Shown here: piece by piece, positions 1 to 6,346 of the stretch
Layout of the letters: each line of letters begins with the position of its first letter
Position numbering within the stretch: the stretch's first letter is position 1
Origin: Nanohaloarchaea archaeon PL-Br10_U2g27
GTDB lineage: Archaea > Nanohalarchaeota > Nanosalinia > Nanosalinales > Nanosalinaceae
Direction of reading: 5' to 3'
DNA length: 19,966 bases
Assembly (NCBI GenBank): GCA_001564035.1
Contig: LKMX01000008.1
Location: forward strand, 1 to 19,966
Made by a program: the position numbers and the translations under genes
The notes under the pieces: generated by a model
Databases searched by the model: none
The model's input: the letters and a program-made list of their open reading frames with translations, nothing else
What the model was told of the DNA's origin: nothing

Positions 1-75
1 ATCAGGGCAATGTTTGAAATAGAAGAAAAGGAAGAAAGTATCGGAAAAACTGATGAAGCCTTAGGCCTAACATAA
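1..75 (+). CDS. C-terminal end of an unidentified protein (5' end outside window)
   Basis: Frame 1 is open from the first base to tandem stops TAA TAA at 73-78 and encodes about 24 residues, ending in an acidic, helical-looking tail (motif FEIEEKEESIGKT, then EALGLT). It carries one AGGCCT copy. The piece is too short to identify and could be a chance open frame, but the acidic composition, the direction shared with the next gene and the double stop make a real gene end plausible. Confidence 0.4.
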   Translation: MRAMFEIEEKEESIGKTDEALGLT

Positions 76-80
76 TAACC
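71..80 (+). promoter_or_regulatory. TATA-like box for the 103-1128 glycosyltransferase
   Basis: The sequence CATAATAACC places the core TAATAA (73-78) 24 nt before the ATG at 103, the spacing seen before most other genes here and expected for a leaderless archaeal transcript. The same six bases are the double stop of the preceding reading frame. No Shine-Dalgarno-like purine run precedes the ATG. Confidence 0.4.
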
Positions 81-102
81 TTCCTTTTCCCTTATTTTCT
101 GC

Positions 103-1128
103 ATGAGAGTTCTGATAGTTGGCTGGGGCTACCCTCCGAAAATTGATGGAGGCCTGGACATTCACGTGAAGGAGCTTTTTGAAGGCCTTAGGAAGATAGG
201 TGTTGATGCCAGACTTGTTTTGCCTGAAGAGCGAGCTCCAGAGCATGAGAGTATTGTTGGCGTACCTGTAGATGGCGATATGACCTGTAAGGCAGAGCAG
301 TTAAGCAGAAAAGTTGCTTTAATGGCACAAGATTTTGATTTGGTGCATACGCACGACTGGTTTGGTGTTGAAGCAGGTTTCAAGGCCTCAAAGTATTCCG
401 GTATTAAATGGATCTCTACTTTTCACTCTTTGAGCAGTTCCAGAAGCAGAATGCCGAGCGAAAGACTGGAGAACCTTGAAAAAATTGGTTTAACTCATGC
501 AGACGCTGTTACCAGTGTAAGCCAAAAGCTGGCGGATGAAATAAAGTCGAGGCATGGCGTTGAATCTAAAGTAGTTTACAACGGGTTTTCGAGGCCAAAA
601 AAATCGGATAAGATAGATTTTGGCACGGATAAACCAGTATTTTTCTATGTTGGAAGGCATGCTGAGCAGAAAGGCCTTGAACATCTCTTGTACGGGTTCA
701 AGAAGTATCTAGAAGAAAACGAAGGGGTTTTGGTGTTGGGCGGGGAAGGCTATTTAACTAGTTCGTTAAAGGATTTCGCAGAGATACTGGGGATAGAGGA
801 AAGTGTAAGGTTTGAAGGATTTATCCCGGAAGACTGTTTGGGGAGTTATTACGAGGCTGCAGATGTTTTTGTCACTCCTTCTATAAACGAGCCTTTTGGT
901 TTAACAATCAGCGAGGCCCTGGTTTCAGGTACGCCTGTTGTCTGCGCTGAAAGCGGAATAACTGAGATCATATCTTCAGAGGCAGTCACTCTCGTAGAGC
1001 CTCATTCCGAGTCGATCAGTAAAGGGCTTAAACAGGCTTTGAACTCTGATACTCCTTGTGTTGAGGTAAGAGACTGGGATGAAATGGTTAGTGAGTATGT
1101 TCAAGTTTATGAAGAACTAGTTCAGTAG
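103..1128 (+). CDS. GT4-like glycosyltransferase (glycogen/starch synthase-like, GT-B fold)
   Basis: This 341-residue cytosolic protein has the two Rossmann domains of GT-B retaining glycosyltransferases. The N-terminal domain opens with WGYPP and the glycine loop DGGLD (15-19), which contacts the sugar donor in this superfamily, and continues with HTHDWFG (83-89) and the acceptor-side FHS (107-109). The C-terminal domain has the phosphate-binding pair R185 and K190 in VGRHAEQKG and the E-x7-E signature EPFGLTISE (E263, E271). Strongest resemblance is to archaeal glycogen-synthase-like GT4/GT5 enzymes that transfer glucose from a nucleotide sugar to a glucan. The substrate cannot be read from sequence; another hexose donor or acceptor is possible. 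No signal peptide or membrane segment is visible. Its neighbours are glucan enzymes. Its end overlaps the convergent small gene at 1117-1350 by 12 nt. Confidence 0.85.
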   Translation: MRVLIVGWGYPPKIDGGLDIHVKELFEGLRKIGVDARLVLPEERAPEHESIVGVPVDGDMTCKAEQLSRKVALMAQDFDLVHTHDWFGVEAGFKASKYSGIKWISTFHSLSSSRSRMPSERLENLEKIGLTHADAVTSVSQKLADEIKSRHGVESKVVYNGFSRPKKSDKIDFGTDKPVFFYVGRHAEQKGLEHLLYGFKKYLEENEGVLVLGGEGYLTSSLKDFAEILGIEESVRFEGFIPEDCLGSYYEAADVFVTPSINEPFGLTISEALVSGTPVVCAESGITEIISSEAVTLVEPHSESISKGLKQALNSDTPCVEVRDWDEMVSEYVQVYEELVQ

Positions 1129-1350
1129 TTTGATTTTGTCAGGTATTCCCGGATAGAATCCTATGTATCCTTCCTGTGTTTTTGTGAGGCCTGACGGGTT
1201 TTCGTAGTAGTACGTGTTTTGTTCTGCTTTTTTGTTGAGTGGTAGGAGTATTCTTTCTTTGTTCCCGTCTTCTATGAGCACCGCTATTTTATTTCTAGTT
1301 TTCACGCAGATTTTGATTCCTTTCTCTGTTTTTTCGGTTTCTAGGCTCAT
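1117..1350 (-). CDS. Small hypothetical protein, 77 aa
   Basis: The family is not recognised. The product is a soluble protein of 77 residues with alternating hydrophobic residues that suggest beta strands, for example IKICVKTRNKIAVLIEDG (about residues 12-29) followed by ERILLPL, and a C-terminal Gly/Pro/Tyr-rich part (GYIGFYPGIP). No Cys-rich motif, signal peptide or membrane helix is seen. Support for a real gene comes from a TATA-like core (TTTAAA, 1376-1381) 25 nt before its ATG, an AGGCCT copy inside it at 1187, and the fact that it neatly fills the space between the flanking genes. It is divergent from the GH57 gene and appears to share its promoter element. Confidence 0.6.
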   Translation of the reverse strand: MSLETEKTEKGIKICVKTRNKIAVLIEDGNKERILLPLNKKAEQNTYYYENPSGLTKTQEGYIGFYPGIPDKIKLLN

Positions 1351-1373
1351 GTCTGTTTATTGGATCCGGTCCA

Positions 1374-1382
1374 ATTTTAAAC
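1374..1382. promoter_or_regulatory. Shared, self-complementary TATA box between divergent genes
   Basis: TTTAAA at 1376-1381, inside AATTTTAAAC, lies 23 nt before the GH57 ATG at 1405 (plus strand) and 25 nt before the ATG at 1350 (minus strand). Because the core is its own reverse complement, a single site is correctly placed to drive leaderless transcription in both directions. No second AT-rich box lies in the 54-base gap. A bidirectional promoter is inferred from spacing alone. Confidence 0.55.
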
Positions 1383-1404
1383 CGTCACTCCCAACTACTT
1401 TTTG

Positions 1405-2616
1405 ATGACTCCTATTACTCTTTGCTTTGAGGTGCACCAACCTCATCGTCTGCGCGTTGACGGAGTGAACGAAGACGCAGAAAACTTGTATGACAGGTAT
1501 TTTGACGATGATATGAACGAACACTTTTTCAGAGACGTGGCTGAGAACTGTTATTTTCCTGCAACGGAGCGATTACTGCGTGAGGCGAAGAAACGGTCAG
1601 GGAGTGATAGGCCTTTGGTCGTGAACTTTTCTGTTTCGACAAGCTGGATTCAGCAGGCGAAAGAGTATCATCCTGAGCTTATAGATTTGATTAACCGGTT
1701 TCCGGATGATTCGATCGATTTCATTGGACAGGCCTATCTTCACAGCTTAGCGGGTTTGTTTGATGACAAGTCCGAGTTCAGGTGGCAGTTGAACCATCAC
1801 AGGGATATTGTGGAGGATACTTTTGGTGTTAGGCCTCAGGTGATGACCAATACAGAGTTGATTTATCATAATGAGATCGGTAAGATAAGTGCTGAGGAGG
1901 GTTACAAAGGCGTTTTTACTGAGGGCGTGGACCGGATTCTTGGTTGGAGGTCGCCTAATGATGTGTATACTCAGCCAGAGTTCGTGACTGAGGACAGTAA
2001 TTCGATTCTTTTGAGGAATAGAAAGTTGACTGACGATGTCGGTTACAGGTTTAGCGCGGAGTGGTGGGATGAGCACCCTTTAACAGCAGAGAAGTATGCT
2101 TCTTGGCTTTCTGAGGCCTCAGGTCATTCTGTTAACTTGTTCATGGATTATGAGACTTTCGGAGAGCACCACTGGGAAGGCACAGGCATTTTATGGTTTT
2201 TAGAATCTCTACCAGAGGAAATACTGAAGTACGATAATCTACGTTTCGCAAAAGTGCGTGAAGTTGCAGAAAACCCGTCTGTCGGAGAGTTCGATGCTTT
2301 CGAGTTTAACACGGTTTCTTGGGCTGACCAAGAGATGGACGCATCCGCATGGCTAGGCAATCCTATGCAGAAAATGCTTTTTGACAAGATGCAGGCCTTA
2401 GAAGAAAAAGTGAAGGCCTTAGATGATCCCGAGTATCTTGAGGTCTGGAGAAAGTTCTTAACGTCCGATCACTTGCATCACATTGCTACTAAGACCTATG
2501 ATGATGGAAGCGTGCACAACTACTTCTCATACTTTGACCATCCACATGAAGGCTTCGCAGTTATAACAGATCACTTGATGGATTTCCAGGAGCAAGTCGA
2601 TAAAGAACTCGGTTAA
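1405..2616 (+). CDS. GH57 family alpha-amylase / glucanotransferase-like glycoside hydrolase
   Basis: This 403-residue protein carries the conserved regions of family GH57 in order: HQPHR near the start (11-15), the beta-strand region ending in IDFIGQAYLHSL (104-115), the nucleophile region TNTEL with candidate nucleophile E151, and MDYETFGEHH (247-256) with candidate acid/base D248. GH57 enzymes act on alpha-1,4/1,6-glucans as amylases, 4-alpha-glucanotransferases or branching enzymes. The short length without a C-terminal extension, together with the HQPHR start, favours an alpha-amylase-type enzyme. It has no signal peptide, so it most likely acts on intracellular glycogen. The ATG at 1405 is chosen over an in-frame TTG at 1402 because of spacing from the TATA core. 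It lies next to several glucan synthases. Confidence 0.88.
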   Translation: MTPITLCFEVHQPHRLRVDGVNEDAENLYDRYFDDDMNEHFFRDVAENCYFPATERLLREAKKRSGSDRPLVVNFSVSTSWIQQAKEYHPELIDLINRFPDDSIDFIGQAYLHSLAGLFDDKSEFRWQLNHHRDIVEDTFGVRPQVMTNTELIYHNEIGKISAEEGYKGVFTEGVDRILGWRSPNDVYTQPEFVTEDSNSILLRNRKLTDDVGYRFSAEWWDEHPLTAEKYASWLSEASGHSVNLFMDYETFGEHHWEGTGILWFLESLPEEILKYDNLRFAKVREVAENPSVGEFDAFEFNTVSWADQEMDASAWLGNPMQKMLFDKMQALEEKVKALDDPEYLEVWRKFLTSDHLHHIATKTYDDGSVHNYFSYFDHPHEGFAVITDHLMDFQEQVDKELG

Positions 2617-2719
2617 GGAAATAACATTAAATTTTGGTGCGAATTGCTTATTCATTGAAGGATAACCTAAAATGAAACACAGCAGATTATGTAAAAAATG
2701 CTCTAAAGCTGATTGAAGT

Positions 2720-3436
2720 ATGAAGGAAAGCTCTGAAAAGCATGTTATTGAAGTTTCTGGGGATGAAATCTCAGCAGTCCATCATAAAGCGTCTTCTGAT
2801 AAATGGATTATCTTATGCCATGGTTTTGGAGGGAACAAGGATCGAGGTAATAAACAGAGAGCAGAGTTCTTTAGTGAGAACGGATGGAATGCGGTAAGAT
2901 TTGATTTCAGAGGTAATGGAGAGAGTAGTGGCGCATTTATCGATCAGAATCTAGAGTCGCGTATAGAGGATTTGAAAGCTGTAACAGACTACTTTGATCC
3001 AAGAAAGTTTGTATATTTCGGCACTAGCTTTGGAGGCAAGGTAGTATTCCACACAGCATTAGAAAGAGACCCCGATGGCATAATAGGGAATGCCCCTGTA
3101 ACCTACAATGATATAATGGGCGAATTTATGTCTGTAGTTAGAGAGAAAGGGAGATACGAATACATTGAGGGAAAACCTGTAGATAAGCGTTTCGCAGAGA
3201 ACTTCGAAAAATATGGTTTCAGTGAGGTCGAAAAAGAACTGCATACGCCTATTTTTATCTCTCATGGCGCAGATGATCAAACAGTTCGCTTTGAAAATTC
3301 GGTAAAGGCCTCAAAGAATATTAGCTCAGATGTTCACATTCAGAAACTGGAAGGAGTTAAACACTCGTATACTGATGAAGGGAAGCAGAAAATGAACCAT
3401 GCGATCAAGGACTGGCTGAAAAGATTAAATCTGTGA
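2720..3436 (+). CDS. Alpha/beta hydrolase (esterase/acyl-aminopeptidase-like serine hydrolase)
   Basis: The 238-residue protein has the full alpha/beta-hydrolase layout: an oxyanion-hole turn LCHGFGG (32-38), a strand with RFDFRGNGES (60-69), the nucleophile elbow GTSFGG (101-106, Ser103), the acid in HGADDQTV (182-189, Asp186) and the catalytic His in VKHSYTDEG (213-221, His215). The HGFGGNK...RFDFRGNGES pattern is that of small archaeal and bacterial esterases often annotated as alpha/beta fold or 'osmotically inducible' hydrolases. The substrate is unknown. Its only AGGCCT copy is at 3306, and it lies in the longest AGGCCT-free gap (2420-3305), which could hint at later acquisition. A weak A-rich stretch around 2688-2697 is the only promoter candidate in the 103-base upstream gap. 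It converges on the next gene with 9 nt between. Confidence 0.8.
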   Translation: MKESSEKHVIEVSGDEISAVHHKASSDKWIILCHGFGGNKDRGNKQRAEFFSENGWNAVRFDFRGNGESSGAFIDQNLESRIEDLKAVTDYFDPRKFVYFGTSFGGKVVFHTALERDPDGIIGNAPVTYNDIMGEFMSVVREKGRYEYIEGKPVDKRFAENFEKYGFSEVEKELHTPIFISHGADDQTVRFENSVKASKNISSDVHIQKLEGVKHSYTDEGKQKMNHAIKDWLKRLNL

Positions 3437-3445
3437 ATGACGGTT

Positions 3446-4588
3446 TTACGTCAAGGCTTCAGTATAGACTCCGGTTGTCCAGGAAGTGATTTGCTCCCAT
3501 CTAAAGTTGTCTTCCACTCTGTCTCTGGCATTGTCTCCCAGCCAATCGGCCCAGCTAGGATCATTTAAGGCCCTTGTAACCTGGTTCGTTATAGATCCGT
3601 GGTCCTCTGGATAAGTATGCAAGCCAGTATATTCATGAACGATAGTATCTTTCATGCCGCCAGTATAGCTCCCAACTGTTGCTGTTTCACATGCAGCAGC
3701 CTCTAATGGAACAATGCCAAATGGCTCATAGACACTGGGCGCCACAGTCATCTCCGCTTCCTTCATGAGGCCTATTAAGGCCTCATCCGAAACATAACCT
3801 GGAAAATGCACCTTATCCCCAACTTTTTTCTTCGCGATATTTTTGTAATGTTCAGTTGCTCCTGAACCGCACATTATAAACTTGGCTTCAGGTCTTCGCT
3901 CCAAGATATGCGGCATCGCCTCTATTAAGTGTCCAGGCCCTTTTTGAGGATACATTCTCCCGACAAATAATATTATCTGTTCCCAGTCTAAAGCATACTT
4001 TTCTCTTTGAAGCGAAGCAGAGTGAGAATCAAATTTTTCCAAGTCAACACCGTTTGGGATATAGTTTATTTTGTCTTCCGGCACTTCATACAGATGTTTT
4101 ACCTCTTCACAGAAATCTCTGCCTACCGTTATGACTTGTGAGGCCTCGTATGTGCCTAGCCATTCTAAATTATGTATTGCTTGCTGGTAATCCGAGTTAA
4201 TACCGTCTCGGCCTTTTTGAGTTGAGTGGACTGTAAACACTAGCGGGAGGCCTAGTGTCTTCTTTATTCCTGTGGCTGCCGGAACAGTCATCCAGTCATG
4301 GCCGTGTACTAGATCGAAGTCTTTCTTTTTAGCGAGTTCAATGGCTTTTTTCTCCATTCTGTCGCCTAGGCTCATAGCCCACGTCACTGTGTTATTTGCA
4401 GAGTTGTTGGAAGGAACTCTGTGTATTTCAACGCCGTCACGGATCTCTGTTTCCTCTTTGTCGCCGTAAGTTATAACTACTGGTTCATGGCCCTGTGTCG
4501 ACATTGTTGTGGCTAAATCTTCGCAGTGCGCTGCTATTCCTCCCGCCTTGTATGGCGGATATTCCCAAGTTATGAATAACGGTCTCAT
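3446..4588 (-). CDS. GT4 glycogen synthase-like glycosyltransferase
   Basis: A complete GT-B glycosyltransferase of 380 residues. The N-terminal domain begins ITWEYPPYKAGGIAAH (6-21) with the donor-contacting glycine loop, then LVHGHDWMTVPAA (93-105) and FTVHSTQKGR (118-127). The C-terminal domain shows FVGRMYPQKG (208-217; R211, K216), MCGSG (239-243) and the retaining E-x7-E motif EPFGIVPLE (E288, E296). This matches archaeal-type glycogen synthases that use ADP- or UDP-glucose, and bacterial GT4 maltose-1-phosphate synthases cannot be excluded. It is the last gene of a four-gene minus-strand operon, beginning 9 nt after the half-size paralogue whose N-terminal domain is clearly homologous (shared NDW/HDW-x-TVP-x-AT and HST motifs). 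It is cytosolic, with no signal peptide. Confidence 0.87.
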   Translation of the reverse strand: MRPLFITWEYPPYKAGGIAAHCEDLATTMSTQGHEPVVITYGDKEETEIRDGVEIHRVPSNNSANNTVTWAMSLGDRMEKKAIELAKKKDFDLVHGHDWMTVPAATGIKKTLGLPLVFTVHSTQKGRDGINSDYQQAIHNLEWLGTYEASQVITVGRDFCEEVKHLYEVPEDKINYIPNGVDLEKFDSHSASLQREKYALDWEQIILFVGRMYPQKGPGHLIEAMPHILERRPEAKFIMCGSGATEHYKNIAKKKVGDKVHFPGYVSDEALIGLMKEAEMTVAPSVYEPFGIVPLEAAACETATVGSYTGGMKDTIVHEYTGLHTYPEDHGSITNQVTRALNDPSWADWLGDNARDRVEDNFRWEQITSWTTGVYTEALT

Positions 4589-4597
4589 ATATACTCT

Positions 4598-5206
4598 CTA
4601 GTTCTTTTGCCGGACTTGTTCTGTTTTAACAAGCTCTCTGTAGGTTTTTAAAACTGTTTCTTGCCATAAATCCTTGAAAGGAGATATTTCATCTATTTTC
4701 AGCTCTTCTACATCTAAATCATGGAGAACGGAGCCGTAAGTGTCTCTGTTGTTTACAAGGACTTTATCCGCATCTCGGCAGCCCTTCCATTCAAGCTCCG
4801 AGATCATCGAGGAGTTCTCGCTTTGAAAACCTCTTTCATGTTCCGTTGAGTGCAGAGTCAACACCATAGGCCTATCTAGGTATGCTTTGAGAGCGGTTGC
4901 TCCTGGCACAGTTATCCAGTCGTTTGCGTGAATGATGTCGAACTCTTCGCTGTCAAATATTCGGCGGGCTTCTCCTTTGAGCTCATTATTCATCATCATG
5001 GACCAGCTGTAGAGCGATTCGCCTTCATAATGCAAAGGGACTCTCCTAACTTCAACTCTTTCATCTATTGAGTAGTGTGAGCCGTCATCAAAAGCTAAAA
5101 TTAAGGCCTCATCTCCTTTTTCGACTAAATACTCAGCTAAGGCCTTTGTATACTCTGAAACCGGGCTGCCGTCCTCAAATTTTCGAGTTAGTATAATCAC
5201 TCTCAT
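4598..5206 (-). CDS. Half-size GT-B protein: N-terminal glycosyltransferase domain only, probably non-catalytic
   Basis: The 202-residue product aligns by eye with the N-terminal domain of the next gene's glycosyltransferase: SWSMMMNNELKGEA versus TWAMSLGDRMEKKA, HANDWITVPGAT (93-104) versus HGHDWMTVPAAT, LTLHSTEHERG (116-126) versus FTVHSTQKGR, and ELEWKGCRDADKV versus NLEWLGTYEASQV. The donor-binding C-terminal domain (VGR...K, EPFG...E) is missing. The residues after about 175 (DLWQETVLKTYRELV) instead resemble the final crossover helix of complete GT-B enzymes. The usual YPP-x-x-GG loop is replaced by KFEDGSPVSEYT (9-20). It looks like an internal-deletion paralogue that keeps its own clean frame. 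Its ATG directly follows the stop of the isomerase gene. It may be a regulatory or glucan-binding partner of a glycogen synthase; that role is inference. Confidence 0.75.
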   Translation of the reverse strand: MRVIILTRKFEDGSPVSEYTKALAEYLVEKGDEALILAFDDGSHYSIDERVEVRRVPLHYEGESLYSWSMMMNNELKGEARRIFDSEEFDIIHANDWITVPGATALKAYLDRPMVLTLHSTEHERGFQSENSSMISELEWKGCRDADKVLVNNRDTYGSVLHDLDVEELKIDEISPFKDLWQETVLKTYRELVKTEQVRQKN

Positions 5207-6346
5207 TTAGAATCGTTCCTCGAACGCTTTTTCTTTGCTTTTTTCGACGTCTGGCTGGTTGAATGGATTTACGTTTCTTATCCATGCCGAGTAGACTGCT
5301 AAGTACTGGAGCAAAGCCATTAACTGGCCTGCGTCTTTGTAGCTGTGATCTGTTTTTATGGTTATGAAAGGCCTGTTTTCAGCTTCCAATGCTTTTTTCA
5401 CTCCTTCTAGCTCTGCTTTTAGAGCTTCTCCGTATTCTAGGTCTTGGAGTTCTCCGAGAGTCTTCCCTCTTAGCTTTATTTGTTGAAGGCTTTCTGGCAC
5501 TTGTATTTTTGATGATTCGTAGCTGCTTTCGAAAAAAACTGGAACCGTGTTTTTCTTTCCTCCAAATATTCGCTGGTTTGTGTGGTGCTGTATCTCTGGC
5601 CCTAGGTCTCCGTAAAATGTTTGGCCTCTCGCTTTTTTGCATACTGATTCGTGCATCAACTGGACTATTAACGGATAGAATCCGAATAGTCTTGTCGAAT
5701 AGAAGGGCGTCACAACTTCTTGGAAACCTTTCTCCTCCAGTTTGTAAAGCGTTTCTGCCAGTTTTGAGGCCTTGTTAGGTCCTGGAGGCGAGAGTTCTTT
5801 GTGTTTTTGTCTGCCGGATTCGAATATTTGTTCAACGTCTAGGCCTAGCATTGCTGCTGGAGCTAGCGCTGTTTCTGATAGGCCTGTGAATCTTCCGCCT
5901 ATATCCGGGTGTCTTATGCATTCAAGGCCTTTTCTGGTTGTTATTTCTTTTAGTGCGCCTGTTTCTGAGGTGAGCGGTTTTATTTCGTATCCTTTGTTTA
6001 GGAAGTATAGTGTGGATTCTATTACTCCTGTTGTGTTGCCGGATTTGCTTATCGGCATTACCAGTGTTTCTTCTTTGTTGAGCGTTTTTTCGACTCTGTG
6101 GAGGTGGTCCGGCTCCATTGTGGTTATTATTTCCAGTCTTTTATCGTGGTCGTCGTGGAATGCGTACTCTAGCGCCCTAATGCTTGTTATTGATCCGCCG
6201 TTGCCTATTATTACGAGTGTTTGGAAGTCTGTGTCTATTGATTTTATTCTTTCTAAGTTTGTTTTGTGTTTGGAGAAGTATGGCTCAGGTTTCTCAAAAC
6301 TTTTTTCTTCAGGTTCCGGAGTGTTTGTGTAATCTATTTCCATCAT
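5207..6346 (-). CDS. pgi: Glucose-6-phosphate isomerase (SIS-type PGI)
   Basis: The 379-residue protein interconverts glucose-6-phosphate and fructose-6-phosphate. Phosphosugar-binding SIS motifs are GNGGSITS (48-55) and ISKSGNTTG (99-107). PGI-family signatures are IGGRFTGLSETA (149-160, Arg152), GDLGPEIQHHTNQ (246-258, with Glu251 as candidate base and the His-Thr-Asn motif) and NPFNQPDVEKSKE (360-372). It is shorter than the roughly 450-550 residues of classical bacterial and eukaryotic PGI but close to compact archaeal forms, and it is unrelated to cupin-type PGI. The start overlaps the stop of the upstream glycogen synthase gene as ATGA. A second ATG follows immediately, so the start may be 6346 or 6343. 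The position inside a glycogen operon suggests a link between F6P and the glucan pool. Confidence 0.92.
   Translation of the reverse strand: MMEIDYTNTPEPEEKSFEKPEPYFSKHKTNLERIKSIDTDFQTLVIIGNGGSITSIRALEYAFHDDHDKRLEIITTMEPDHLHRVEKTLNKEETLVMPISKSGNTTGVIESTLYFLNKGYEIKPLTSETGALKEITTRKGLECIRHPDIGGRFTGLSETALAPAAMLGLDVEQIFESGRQKHKELSPPGPNKASKLAETLYKLEEKGFQEVVTPFYSTRLFGFYPLIVQLMHESVCKKARGQTFYGDLGPEIQHHTNQRIFGGKKNTVPVFFESSYESSKIQVPESLQQIKLRGKTLGELQDLEYGEALKAELEGVKKALEAENRPFITIKTDHSYKDAGQLMALLQYLAVYSAWIRNVNPFNQPDVEKSKEKAFEERF

Noticed and set aside
3768..3783. CRISPR or tandem-repeat array from the clustered AGGCCT copies
   Set aside because: Copies are only six bases, irregularly spaced and inside coding sequence; there are no longer repeats or spacers.
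4598..5206. Frameshifted remains of a full glycosyltransferase
   Set aside because: No frame nearby encodes the missing C-terminal domain, the spacing to the next gene is 9 nt, and the protein keeps a terminal helix, so an internal deletion with a kept frame fits better than a fresh pseudogene.
5389..6332. Long plus-strand open frames (129 and 186 codons) opposite pgi
   Set aside because: They are low-complexity Ser/Leu/Phe-rich shadows of the minus-strand pgi gene, which has complete catalytic motifs.
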